DNA of 64,000 nucleotides, from contig NZ_JAUSTU010000014.1 in NCBI RefSeq assembly GCF_030813005.1, forward strand, positions 50,122 through 114,121, written 5' to 3'. Position 1 is the first letter of the stretch. Every line of letters starts with the position of its first letter. Both the position numbers and the translations under genes were made by a program. Below, one piece after another: positions 49,231-58,328 of this stretch. This DNA is from Robertmurraya andreesenii (lineage in GTDB: Bacteria; Bacillota; Bacilli; Bacillales; Cytobacillaceae). A model generated the notes under the pieces. That model made no database searches. It saw nothing but the letters and a program-made list of their open reading frames with translations, and was not told where the DNA came from.

Positions 49231-51000
49231 ATGGATCATTTGCTCACATCACTAAATCCCATACTTACAATCACAGCCATCTTTTTAACGATGATGGCAA
49301 CCTATTCTGCCTTAGATATGTTCTCCATGCTTAGGTCGTCAGAACGGAATAAGCCATTATTATTCCTAGGCGGCACGCTTTCCCTTAGTTTTGGTATATG
49401 GATAATGGGCTTTATGCTTGCATTAGATGTGACCAATTCAGCAAATTATAACTTGCCAATCACTTTGCTTGCCATTTTAGTGGGGATCTGTTTTTCGGGG
49501 ATGTCGTTTTATGCAGTTTCTGTTACGAGCATTTCGTTTAAGCATTTAACCGTTGCCAGCTTTTTGATGACAAGTGCTGTTTTTTCGATTCATATCATTG
49601 GAATGCTTGGCTTGCAGCTAACGCTAAAGTATGACCCGTATATTTTATCCGTGACGGCTTTTTTAGTTTTTATTTCTTTTTACTTTGTTTTTTGGCTCCT
49701 CCACGGTTCGAAAATTGGGAGTCAACATCGCAATGCTTGGATACGTCCTGTCTGTGCGTTAATCATTACCGGAGCAGTGGTAGAAGGTCACTTTTTGTTA
49801 ATGAAAGCTTCTTCCTATTACCAAGCGGAACTCCACAGAATCAGTGAACCATTCCAGCAGAGCTTTCTCATGTACACCATCCTGTTTATCGCGATTCTAA
49901 TTTTGAGTGGGCTGATAGGCTCCAGTGCTCTCGTTAGCAAAAGGCTAGCGATTTCAGATTCGAATCTGAGCGATATAAAGGCGGCTCTTGATGAATCCTC
50001 CATTGTCGCTATAACAGATGCAAAGGGTATAATTACGTATGTGAATGATAAATTTGTGGAGATTTCTCAATATAGTCGAGAGGAGCTCCTCGGACAAAAT
50101 CATCGAATTCTGAATTCCGGCTATCATTCCCCTGATTTCTTCAAATCCTTGTGGAGAACAATTGGAAAAGGGGAGGTTTGGAAGGGGGAAATACGTAACA
50201 AAGCAAAGGATGGCTCCACCTATTGGGTAGCGACAACCATTGTCCCTTTCTTAAATAGTAAGGGGAAGCCCTATCAATATGTGTCGATTCGAACGGACAT
50301 TACGGATCGGAAGCGAACAGAGGAAATTTTGCATCGCCAGGATAAGCTTGCAGCCGTTGGTCAGCTCGCTGCAGGAGTGGCCCATGAAATTCGCAACCCG
50401 CTCACTTCCATGAAGGGGTATGCTGAATTTTTGCTTGAGGATGAGACAGATGAGCAGAGAAGAGAGTTCGTAGAAATTATTCTAGATGAAATTAACCGGG
50501 TCAATCATATCGTGGAGGATTTCATGGTTCTAGCAAAGCCGAAAGCCGCCCAGCTGCAGGAAAAAAATATTATTCCTCTTATTAAGAATGTCTTGGCTCT
50601 CTTAGAATTTGAAGCTAGAAAGAAAAAGGTCCAGATGCACTTTGAGGCAAACGAAAACATTGTACAAATTGAATGTGATGAGGACCGCTTAAAGCAGGTG
50701 TTTTTGAACTTTATCAAGAACGGAATTGAAGCGATGCCGCATGGAGGAGACATTACCGTAAAAGTTCAGGTCCTGAATAGCCAAGTTCAGATTTCAATTC
50801 AGGACACAGGAATAGGGATTCCAGCGGACAAGCTTAAGAAGATCGGGGAACCTTTTTTCACGACAAAGAAAGATGGAAACGGTCTTGGTCTAATGGTAAG
50901 CTACAAAATCATTGAAAGTCATAACGGTACCGTATATATCGAAAGTGAATTAAATAAAGGAACAACCTTTAATATTGTTTTACCAGCCCACACTGCCTAG
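49231..51000 (+). CDS. MHYT-like membrane, PAS sensor histidine kinase
   Basis: A 589-residue membrane kinase. Residues 1-230 form seven hydrophobic segments with pieces such as GIWIMGFMLALDV and SIHIIGMLG that fit an MHYT-type sensor, a fold proposed to bind copper and sense oxygen, CO or NO. A PAS domain (about 250-365; ITYVNDKFVEISQYSREEL) and a PAC tail follow. Then come HisKA with His385 in GVAHEIRNPLTSMKG and HATPase_c (N box FLNFIKNGIEA; GNGLGLMVS). The kinase part is of the sporulation-kinase type and close in motif to the one at 1849-3813. No regulator is adjacent, so it may feed the phosphorelay, and an Sda-like inhibitor occurs in the window. AAGGA precedes ATG 49231. Confidence 0.88.
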   Translation: MDHLLTSLNPILTITAIFLTMMATYSALDMFSMLRSSERNKPLLFLGGTLSLSFGIWIMGFMLALDVTNSANYNLPITLLAILVGICFSGMSFYAVSVTSISFKHLTVASFLMTSAVFSIHIIGMLGLQLTLKYDPYILSVTAFLVFISFYFVFWLLHGSKIGSQHRNAWIRPVCALIITGAVVEGHFLLMKASSYYQAELHRISEPFQQSFLMYTILFIAILILSGLIGSSALVSKRLAISDSNLSDIKAALDESSIVAITDAKGIITYVNDKFVEISQYSREELLGQNHRILNSGYHSPDFFKSLWRTIGKGEVWKGEIRNKAKDGSTYWVATTIVPFLNSKGKPYQYVSIRTDITDRKRTEEILHRQDKLAAVGQLAAGVAHEIRNPLTSMKGYAEFLLEDETDEQRREFVEIILDEINRVNHIVEDFMVLAKPKAAQLQEKNIIPLIKNVLALLEFEARKKKVQMHFEANENIVQIECDEDRLKQVFLNFIKNGIEAMPHGGDITVKVQVLNSQVQISIQDTGIGIPADKLKKIGEPFFTTKKDGNGLGLMVSYKIIESHNGTVYIESELNKGTTFNIVLPAHTA

Positions 51001-51018
51001 CTTCGTGGGCTGTTTTTA
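50984..51018 (+). terminator. Terminator overlapping the kinase stop
   Basis: CAGCCCAC / GTGGGCTG stem followed by TTTTTA. Confidence 0.72.
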
Positions 51019-51195
51019 TAGGCACACACGTCCTCTACACTAAATGGCCAAACAGCCCATGGAATAGATGTCCCTAATGTAAAGCAAGGCTTTATGCATA
51101 TTCTTAACGAAATATTCGATTTTTTCCCTAAAAATCGTCAAAATTTTTATCCTATTTTCGATAGAATGGAGGAAAGGGATTAGGAGGGGATACAG

Positions 51196-53262
51196 TTGAC
51201 AAATACAGATACAAAAATTGTCAAGACGATTTGTGGTTATTGTGGTACAGGCTGTGGGCTTCTTGTCGAAGTAAAGGATAATCTCATTACCCGCATTAGA
51301 GGCGATAGAGATGCTCCTGTTAACAAGGGACAAACCTGCGTCAAAGGTGCGCTTGCTTATAAATACGTTCATGCAAAAGAGCGCCTTACAGCACCGCTTA
51401 TCCGAAAAGGTGGAGAGCTTGTTGAAACGACATGGGAAGAGGCGCTTGAGTATATCGCTGGAAAGCTCTCACAGATTAAGACTAATTTTGGTCCCAATGC
51501 GATTTCGATGTTTGCATGTGCACGGACAACGAATGAATCCAATTATGTCACCCAAAAATTTATGAGAGCAGCTATCGGCAGCAATAATATTGATGGCTGC
51601 AACCGAACGTGACACGCTCCAAGTGTTGCCGGTCTGGCAACGGTATTTGGAAGCGGATTCCCAACCAATACGCTTGAGGATTTCGATGAAGCGGATATGC
51701 TTTTATTAATGGGCTCCAACACAACGGAAGCTCATCCGATTATTGCAAATAGAATGAAGAAAGCCGTGAAACAGGGCCTGAAAATCACCGTTGTCGATCC
51801 TCGAAAAATTGAGATGGTAAAGGTATCTCATCGCCATCTACAAATCGAGGTTGGTTCTGATATCGCCCTGATGAATGGGATGATGCATGTCATTATTAAT
51901 GAAGGATTGTATGATGCCACATGGGTTGAGGAGCATACAACTGATTTTGAGCGTCTTAAGGAACAGGTGAGGACCTATACACCTGAATATACTTCGATGA
52001 TCACCGGAATAAGTGAGTCGGAAATCGTTGCAACTGCACGGGAATATGCAACTGCAGAGAATGCGATGATCGCTTACACACTCGGAATTACTGAACATCA
52101 TTGTGGAGTCAATAATGTCTTTGATATTGCTAATTTGGCTCTACTCACTGGTCATATCGGCAAGCGAGGAAATGGCATCATGCCGCTTCGAGGACAGAAT
52201 AATGTCCAAGGTGCTGGAGATATGGGCTGTTTGCCAAATTTAATTACCGGAGGGCGTCCGATAACTGATGATGAATATCGTGGTCGGTTTGAAGAGCATT
52301 GGGGTGTAAAGATTAATCCTCATGTTGGCGATACGCAAACGAGGACCTTTGAGCGAATGGAAAATGGGGAGGTCAAAGCCCTATATATTGTCGGGGAGAA
52401 TCCGCTTTTAGCCGATGTACATTTGAATCATACGGAGAAGCTTTTTGATAATCTAGACCTTTTGGTCGTGCAGGACATTTTCTTAACGGATACCGCTCGA
52501 AAAGCAGACGTAGTTTTACCAGCAAAATCATGGGGGGAGGTAGAAGGCACCTATACGAACACCGATCGAAGAATTCAAAGGGTAAGGGAAGCAGTGGTTG
52601 CTCATCCAAATGTGCGTGAGGACTGGGAAATCCTCTGTGACTTGTCTCGCCGTCTCGGCTATGATATGAACTATTCGAGCAGTGAGGAAATTTGGGAGGA
52701 AATCCGCCTTCTTGCTCATGAGATGTATGGTGGTATCAGTTACTCACGTTTGGAAAAAGAGTACTCTCTTCACTATCCATGCCCAAGTGAGGATCACCCA
52801 GGAACCTTCGTGCTGCATGAGCGATTCTATCAACCAGTCGAAGGGGGTAGCAAGAAGGCACCGTTTGTTCCGGTTTCCTATACACCGCCAATGGAAATGC
52901 CAGATGAGGAATATCCATTTACATTAACGACGGGAAGAAGATTGGAAAGCTATAATACCCATACGCAAACAAGGCATTATGCGGACGGGGCAAAGATTAA
53001 GCAAGCAGAAGAAAGGGTTGATATTCATCCTCAGGATGCGGAGGGCTTAGGTATTACCGATGGCGAACTTGTTGAGGTTAGTTCAAGGAGAGGCAGACTA
53101 GAGGTGAAGGCAAAGGTAACGGAGCAGGTTGTTCCAGGACTTGTCTTCATGAGCTTCCACTGGAGTGAGGTTCCAACGAATGTATTGACACTCAATGAGT
53201 ATGATCCAATCTCCGGCACAGCGGAATATAAAGCCTGTGCGGTGAAAATTCGGAAGCTATAA
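51196..53262 (+). CDS. fdhF: Selenocysteine-containing formate dehydrogenase
   Basis: The full protein is 688 residues if the in-frame UGA at 51610-51612 is read as selenocysteine at position 139. The context CNRT-Sec-HAPSVAGLA is the molybdenum-ligand site of formate dehydrogenases, and Escherichia coli FdhF has Sec140. The reading frame is the same on both sides. A [4Fe-4S] cluster is bound by CGYCGTGCG (13-20) and a later Cys. The dinucleotide-binding end (HPQDAEGLGITDGE; FHWSEVPTNVLT) is complete. It lacks the N-terminal ferredoxin extension of NAD-linked Bacillus homologues such as YrhE. The start is TTG 51196 with AGGAGGGG 6 bases before. It oxidises formate to CO2; the electron acceptor is not encoded nearby. 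Confidence 0.94.
51613..51650 (+). promoter_or_regulatory. Bacterial SECIS element
   Basis: Directly after the UGA, GTTGCC (51625-51630) and GGCAAC (51636-51641) form a perfect 6-bp stem with loop GGTCT; an outer CCAA / TTGG pair extends it. GGUCU is the loop bound by SelB in Escherichia coli fdhF, and it lies at the same distance from the UGA there. Confidence 0.88.
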
Positions 53263-53269
53263 TAAGGTG

Positions 53270-53307
53270 AAACGGTCGTCAATTTGATTTTTGGCGACCG
53301 TTTTTTT
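53270..53307 (+). terminator. Terminator after fdhF
   Basis: AAACGGTCG / CGACCGTTT stem followed by a T run. Confidence 0.8.
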
Positions 53308-53382
53308 GCGTTTTCAAACAGGGTGAATGGGTTCTAGCCAACTTGACCAATTTAAAAAAAGGAAGTATAGTAATATTCGTTG

Positions 53383-53398
53383 TGGTTACCCAGGGTAA
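53383..53398. promoter_or_regulatory. Candidate operator of the MarR-MFS pair
   Basis: GTTACCCAGGGTAAC is a perfect 7-bp inverted repeat around one central base, about 26 bases before the MarR start, a fitting place for autorepression. Confidence 0.55.
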
Positions 53399-53423
53399 CT
53401 AATTTCTTTGAGGAGGGCTCATC

Positions 53424-53852
53424 ATGCAATATTTTTTTCAACGTTATATACGACTTTATCGGTCCATTATAAGTAAACTCAATGAGATTCTTGGGGAACA
53501 TGAACTTTCTTTTTCCTTATGGGAGGTACTTCACTATGTGAAAAACAATGGACCTTCACCGCTGGTAGAGATTGCCGATTATTATCATGTCGAAAAGCCT
53601 TCCATCACAAGAAGAGTCCAGCGTTTGAAGGGACAGATGCTGGTTGAAGTTGTATCTAGTAGTGACGGGCGTGAAAAAATGATTCAGTTATCAGACTTAG
53701 GTCAGGAGGTATACACAGTATGCCGCAGGAAAATAGACGAGTTTGAGGATGTCGTATTGAAAGATATTCAAGACGTTGAAAAAAAAATGCTGCTTCAAAT
53801 CCTTCCGAAAATACAAGAAAATATTCTAAACGAAGAGGTAGAATGGGAATGA
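53424..53852 (+). CDS. MarR-family transcriptional regulator
   Basis: A 142-residue winged-helix regulator. It has the recognition region ADYYHVEKPSITRRVQRLKG (about 50-70), the wing SSSDGREKMIQLSDLG, and dimerisation helices at both ends. MarR proteins usually repress a neighbouring transporter and let go on binding a small ligand. The MFS gene overlaps its end by 10 bases. GGAGGGC precedes the ATG. A direct repeat-like GGTTACCCAGGGTAAC palindrome at 53383-53398 just upstream (GGTTACCC / GGGTAAC) is a good candidate for its own operator. Confidence 0.88.
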   Translation: MQYFFQRYIRLYRSIISKLNEILGEHELSFSLWEVLHYVKNNGPSPLVEIADYYHVEKPSITRRVQRLKGQMLVEVVSSSDGREKMIQLSDLGQEVYTVCRRKIDEFEDVVLKDIQDVEKKMLLQILPKIQENILNEEVEWE

Positions 53853-55048
53853 CAAAACCAAAATTGTTGACAAAGGATTTCTTAATTGTCTCAGCAGCGA
53901 ACTTTTTTCTTTATTTTACATTTTATTTATTAATGGTAACTATTACCATATTTGCATCAGACGAATTCCACGCTTCACCTAGTGAGGCGGGTCTAGCTTC
54001 AGGCATTTTTGTGATCGGGGTGTTAATCGCACGTCTTTTTACAGGAAGGTCGATCGACAAGGTTGGCTGGAAAAAAACACTTTATCTCGGCCTCCTGTTC
54101 TTTTTAATTACGACCTGCCTGTATTTCTTTGTTAATAATATGACGACACTTTTGATTAACCGTTTTTTGAACGGGGCATCGATGGGAATGGCTTCGACAG
54201 CAACAGGGACGATCGTTGCAAAAATCATCCCCAATGAAAGACGAGGGGAAGGGACGGGCTACTATGCCCTAAGTGTCGTCCTTGCCGCTTCTGTGGGCCC
54301 TTTTTTAGGCATGTTACTTATTCATTATGCGGGATTTTCTATCAACTTTGCCTTATGTATCTTGCTAATCGCCTTCAGCTATATCTCCGTTTTCTTTTTG
54401 AAGATTCCAAAAGTACAATATTCAAAGGAACAATTAGAGAAGATGAAGGGATTTTCTCTTCACAGTTTCTTTGAGGTAAAAGCGATACCGATTTCCATCA
54501 TAGGTATTTTCATCGGGTTAGGCTATTCTAGCATTCTTACATTTCTTAGTTCCTATACAAAGGAAATCAATTTAGTAGAAGTTGGCAGCTTCTTTTTTAT
54601 CGTTTATGTAGTGTTTGTTTTAGTATCAAGACCTTTTACAGGCCGTTGGTTTGATGAAAAAGGGGAAAATATGATTATGTATCCATCTATCTTACTATTT
54701 GCTCTTGGTTTGTTTGTCTTAAGTGAGGCACATCATGGCTTTGCGCTATTACTAGCAGGAGCTCTAGTAGGTCTCGGGTACGGAACACTTTCTGCCAGCG
54801 GTCAGGCGATTTCCATCAAAGTTTCCCCGAAGGAACGAGTGGGCCTAGCAACTTCAACTTGGTTTATCTTTTTCGACGGCGGGGTGGGTATCGGACCAAC
54901 CATTCTTGGGGCTATTGTTCCGATTCTTGGATATCGCGGTCTGTATATGACCATGTCCATCGTACTTCTTGCTTGTCTATTTCTATATTATCTTTTACAT
55001 GGTAGAAAAGCGGTGAAAAAGGGAAATCAAGTGATCCAGGCTAGTTAA
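53843..55048 (+). CDS. MFS transporter, drug/metabolite efflux type
   Basis: A 401-residue protein with twelve predicted membrane segments. The motif A loop after segment 2 is present (ARLFTGRSIDKVGWKK) and repeats in the second half (SRPFTGRWFDEKGEN). Segment 5 has GYYALSVVLAASVGPFLGML, like motif C of exporters. It most resembles the YfkF/YwoG/AraJ type of efflux carriers, so I expect export of a toxic or signalling compound under control of the MarR protein. The start at ATG 53843 overlaps the MarR gene. Confidence 0.88.
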   Translation: MGMTKPKLLTKDFLIVSAANFFLYFTFYLLMVTITIFASDEFHASPSEAGLASGIFVIGVLIARLFTGRSIDKVGWKKTLYLGLLFFLITTCLYFFVNNMTTLLINRFLNGASMGMASTATGTIVAKIIPNERRGEGTGYYALSVVLAASVGPFLGMLLIHYAGFSINFALCILLIAFSYISVFFLKIPKVQYSKEQLEKMKGFSLHSFFEVKAIPISIIGIFIGLGYSSILTFLSSYTKEINLVEVGSFFFIVYVVFVLVSRPFTGRWFDEKGENMIMYPSILLFALGLFVLSEAHHGFALLLAGALVGLGYGTLSASGQAISIKVSPKERVGLATSTWFIFFDGGVGIGPTILGAIVPILGYRGLYMTMSIVLLACLFLYYLLHGRKAVKKGNQVIQAS

Positions 55049-55091
55049 TTATGAGTAGTCACGATGCTCCAACCAGGAGACATAGAAATAG

Positions 55092-55140
55092 AAGGAGCCT
55101 TTCAACCTGAAAAATGTTGGTTGAAAGGCTCCTTTATTTT
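55092..55140. terminator. Terminator after the MFS gene
   Basis: Perfect 16-bp stem AAGGAGCCTTTCAACC / GGTTGAAAGGCTCCTT, then T-rich; between convergent genes. Confidence 0.88.
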
Positions 55141-55143
55141 TTG

Positions 55144-55542
55144 TTAGAACATGCCATGCTCATTGAGAGAATCCTCTGGGATCGGCTGACCGATATCCCA
55201 TAATTCCACAATTTTGTTATCATGGAAGCGGAAAATATGTACTACAGCTGCACCTCGATCTGTGGGATTCTGCCTCAGATGGGAGTGCACCGCAACTGTA
55301 GTGCCCTCTTGTATCGCCTGTTTGACCGCAAAGATTTTGTTCGGGCTATCCTTGGCACTCTCCTCCATTCCAGCCATAAGCGAACTAGCATCACCACCGA
55401 AATAGGGGTTATGATGACGAAAATCAGACCCGATGTATGTCTCATAGGCTTCTCGAACCCGTCCGGAAGCTACAAGCTGTAAAAAGGCAACGGCTTTCTC
55501 TTTGAGCGACTCATTAGATGAAAAATTTTTCTCTGTACTCAT
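55144..55542 (-). CDS. SnoaL/NTF2-like protein
   Basis: A 132-residue protein with the SnoaL-type cone fold. It begins with an N-terminal helix (KEKAVAFLQLVASGRVREAYETY). Next is GSDFRHHNPYFGGD, with the HHNP motif typical of this group. The strands VAVHSHLRQNPTDRGAAVVH and IFRFHDNKIVELWDIGQPIP complete it. Relatives are often described as polyketide cyclase-like or of unknown role. ATG 55542 (AAAGGA 9 bases before) is preferred to earlier in-frame ATG codons at 55560 and 55605. It is a single gene. Confidence 0.78.
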   Translation of the reverse strand: MSTEKNFSSNESLKEKAVAFLQLVASGRVREAYETYIGSDFRHHNPYFGGDASSLMAGMEESAKDSPNKIFAVKQAIQEGTTVAVHSHLRQNPTDRGAAVVHIFRFHDNKIVELWDIGQPIPEDSLNEHGMF

Positions 55543-55631
55543 CTCATTTTTTCCTTTCATTGATAGATTGACTAGAAGTTTAGTGGATATTGAGCATGAT
55601 GTCAATTGTTAGAGGCGGACCGTTAGGAAGG

Positions 55632-55920
55632 ATAGCAATGGCGACAAGTTCATCAGGATTTCCGAGGAAGTTGTCGTCATAGGGCAGCAATGACGACAGG
55701 AACATCGTGATCAGTAGGCAAGTTGTCGTCATAGGGGAGGAATGACGACAGGATTATCGGAATTAGTAAGCAATGTGTCGTCATAGGGGAGGAATGACGA
55801 CAGGATTATCGGAATTAGTAAGCAATGTGTCGTCATAGGGGAGCAATGACGACAGAAACATCGGAATTAGTAGGCAATGTGTCGTCATAGAGAAGCAATG
55901 ACAGCAGAAATCATCAAGAA
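55632..55920. repeat. Tandem array of 52-bp hairpin units
   Basis: Five copies of TGTCGTCAT occur at exact 52-base steps (55672, 55724, 55776, 55828, 55880). Each is followed after about 9 bases by ATGACGACA, so each unit holds a 9-bp hairpin. The central two units are almost identical and the outer ones are more worn; a degraded sixth unit precedes them. The units have no variable spacers. The array fills the gap between the SnoaL-like gene and the hydrolase gene; bases 55921-56085 hold nothing recognised. Confidence 0.9.
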
Positions 55921-56085
55921 TTAACACATTGACACTATTGAATTCTTCTATTGTGCTTGTCTCACCTTACTCTAACCATAAACCTACCCAAAGAAGGCTT
56001 CTTAATATTTGAAAATTTGTAATTGATAGATTAATAATAGTAGAATAGATTTATCAAAAATGAGGGGACATATGGGTAGGAGAGA

Positions 56086-57060
56086 ATGCGGATGAAGAAA
56101 AAGATAATCATAATATCAGCAATCGTAGTTATTTTAATAGGGGTTGCTTATGGGGCTGTGGGGAATTATTTTTATAACTATGCTTTGAATGCAAATGATG
56201 AAAAGGAGTTCCTAGAGGGAAATCCGCATTTAGAAGAAAGCGAAGCGGTAATCGCTGAGGTAGCGGAAGAGGCAAAGCTAGCGGACGAACAATTTAAGCT
56301 TGAGCATCCACCATCAGAGCTATCCATCATTTCCAATGATAAGTTAAAGTTAAAGCTACATGCTGATGTCTATCAAAACGATAAAGCTAAAACGAAATGG
56401 GCCATTGTCACCCATGGTTATACCGCGGATGCAGCAAGCATGACAAGATGGGCTCGCCATTTCTATGAACAAGGATTTCATGTTTTGGCTCCTGATCTTC
56501 GTGGTCATGGGAAGAGTGAGGGAAATTATATTGGAATGGGCTGGCATGACCGTCTTGATATGCTGCAATGGATTAATGAAATTATTCAAATAGATAAAAA
56601 TGCGGAAATCCTGTTATTTGGGATCTCGATGGGGGGAGCAACCGTGATGATGGCCTCAGGTGAAGAGCTGCCGCCTAATGTTAAAGTTATTGTAGAGGAC
56701 TGTGGCTACTCTTCTGTTAGTGAGGTATTTATTTACCAGCTTGATGATTTGTTCGGTTTACCGGAGTTTCCGGTTATTCAAGCGGCTAATACAGTTACAA
56801 ACATCCGGGCTGGATATGATTTGTATGAAGCCTCTGCCGTTCGTCAGGTTGCTAAAAGCAAGACTCCAACCCTTTTTATCCATGGGGATGAGGATCGCTT
56901 TGTTCCGTACGAAATGCTAGACGAAGTATACAATGCAGCGCCCGTCGAGAAAGAAAAGCTGGTCATCGAGGGTGCTGGCCACGGAGACGCGGAGAAAGTG
57001 AATCCAGAGCTATACTGGAATACCATTTGGGGTTTTGTTGGAAAATATATAGAGCTTTAG
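56086..57060 (+). CDS. Membrane-anchored alpha/beta hydrolase
   Basis: A 324-residue protein with an N-terminal membrane segment (IIIISAIVVILIGVAYGAVG) and an alpha/beta hydrolase domain outside the membrane. The nucleophile elbow is FGISMGGATVM, the acid is in FIHGDEDRFVP and the His in EGAGHGDAE. The oxyanion region THGYTADAASMTRWA and DLRGHGKSEG are standard. It resembles YqkD-type hydrolases of Bacillus. TAGGAGAG precedes; ATG 56086 or 56092 could be used. Substrate unknown. Confidence 0.87.
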   Translation: MRMKKKIIIISAIVVILIGVAYGAVGNYFYNYALNANDEKEFLEGNPHLEESEAVIAEVAEEAKLADEQFKLEHPPSELSIISNDKLKLKLHADVYQNDKAKTKWAIVTHGYTADAASMTRWARHFYEQGFHVLAPDLRGHGKSEGNYIGMGWHDRLDMLQWINEIIQIDKNAEILLFGISMGGATVMMASGEELPPNVKVIVEDCGYSSVSEVFIYQLDDLFGLPEFPVIQAANTVTNIRAGYDLYEASAVRQVAKSKTPTLFIHGDEDRFVPYEMLDEVYNAAPVEKEKLVIEGAGHGDAEKVNPELYWNTIWGFVGKYIEL

Positions 57061-57206
57061 TTTCTGGAAGATTTTATCTTAAGAGATACGCAGAAATCTC
57101 CCGATATTTAATCGATCATTAACAGTTTGTTCATCATTTGTTCATGTTTTATCTCTATGATGAATACATGCATAGCAAAGCTTTAATTTTTCATACCCCC
57201 CTTTTT

Positions 57207-57238
57207 AAAATACCCGCCAAGCTGGTCGGGTATTTTTT
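57207..57238 (+). terminator. Terminator downstream of the hydrolase
   Basis: AAAATACCCG / CGGGTATTTT stem followed by TT. The interval 57061-57206 before it contains no supported gene; a 28-codon frame at 57168 lacks a ribosome binding site. Confidence 0.75.
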
Positions 57239-57365
57239 GTGTCTTAATCATTAAATCTATATAGACAAGTATTCGTTCAGAATTTCTTACAAGAAATAGT
57301 TTTATATTTGTTAAGAAAATGGGTGTACAATAGATAGTGACAAATTTTAAGGAGGCTCTAGAAAA

Positions 57366-58154
57366 ATGGAACTGGGTCTAAAAAGTAAAGCTGTACTTGT
57401 GCTCGCTTCAAGCAAAGGGTTAGGCAAGGCCATTGCAATGGAATTCGCCAAAGAAGGCGCCAATGTGATGATCACAAGTCGAAACGAAGAACTTTTACAT
57501 ATAGCAGTAGAGGAAATAAGAGAAGAGACGGGTGCCCATGTACATGCGCATGTTTGTGATATAAAAAAAGCCGACCAAGTCAAAGAACTGGTTCAAAAAA
57601 CAGTCGAAGCTTTTGGAACAGTCGACGTATTGGTGAACAATTCTGGTGGTCCTCTTGGAGGCAGCTTTGATGATATGGATGATGAAAAATGGATAGATGC
57701 TTTTGAATTAACGTTGCTGAGCTATATCCGAGCCATTCGTGAAGTTCTTCCCTATATGAGAAAACAGCAGAGGGGACATATTGTGAATGTAGCTTCCACC
57801 TCGTTCAAGCAGCCGATTGAAGGCTTGCTCCTATCCAATACATTTCGCACGGGAATCACAGGTCTATCAAAAACCTTATCGCAGGAATTTGCACAAGATA
57901 ATATTTTGATTAATACGATAGGTCCGGGAAAATTTGCAACCGATCGTGTCATCGAAATTGACCGACTTCAGGCTGAAAGTAAAGGGAAAGGCTTCGAGCA
58001 GTTTCAACAAGCTTCTCAAAAAGCTATTCCAATCGGGCGATATGGAGACCCAAGCGAATTTGCGAAAGCGGTCGTGTTTCTTAGCTCTGGGGCAAACACC
58101 TATATTACAGGTCAAGCCATTCTTGTTGATGGCGGTGCAACAAAGGCGTTGTAG
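57366..58154 (+). CDS. SDR-family protein with altered active site
   Basis: A 262-residue short-chain dehydrogenase/reductase fold. The dinucleotide loop reads VLASSKGLGKA instead of the usual TGxxxGIG, NNSGGPLGG is the NNAG-like turn, and LVDGGATKAL ends the protein. At the catalytic site the Ser is kept (NVASTSF), but where YxxxK is expected the sequence is LLSNTFRTG, i.e. SN and R in place of Tyr and Lys. It belongs to a divergent SDR branch and may not be an oxidoreductase of the classical kind. AAGGAGG precedes the ATG. It stands alone. Confidence 0.82.
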   Translation: MELGLKSKAVLVLASSKGLGKAIAMEFAKEGANVMITSRNEELLHIAVEEIREETGAHVHAHVCDIKKADQVKELVQKTVEAFGTVDVLVNNSGGPLGGSFDDMDDEKWIDAFELTLLSYIRAIREVLPYMRKQQRGHIVNVASTSFKQPIEGLLLSNTFRTGITGLSKTLSQEFAQDNILINTIGPGKFATDRVIEIDRLQAESKGKGFEQFQQASQKAIPIGRYGDPSEFAKAVVFLSSGANTYITGQAILVDGGATKAL

Positions 58155-58328
58155 AAGCCATTTCCGATTGGAGGAAATCGCCTATCGATAGGGAAACCCT
58201 AAGTGGAAATAGAGAAAAATCTGTCCTAGTGCGGGCAGATTTTTCTATAATTGATTTGCTATAATGGTGAAACAAGCCGTTTGAATATTTTTGCATTTTT
58301 TACCATTTATCATAAAGGAGAGAAACAT

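Noticed and set aside
51196..53262. Two separate genes or a nonsense-mutated formate dehydrogenase pseudogene.
   Set aside because: The TGA is at the exact selenocysteine position, the frame continues without shift, and a GGUCU-loop SECIS hairpin follows.
55632..55920. CRISPR array.
   Set aside because: The 52-bp period is a continuous tandem repeat; there are no unique spacers between short repeats and no cas genes nearby.
57168..57254. 28-codon plus-strand frame over the terminator after the hydrolase.
   Set aside because: No ribosome binding site, and most of the frame is the terminator hairpin.
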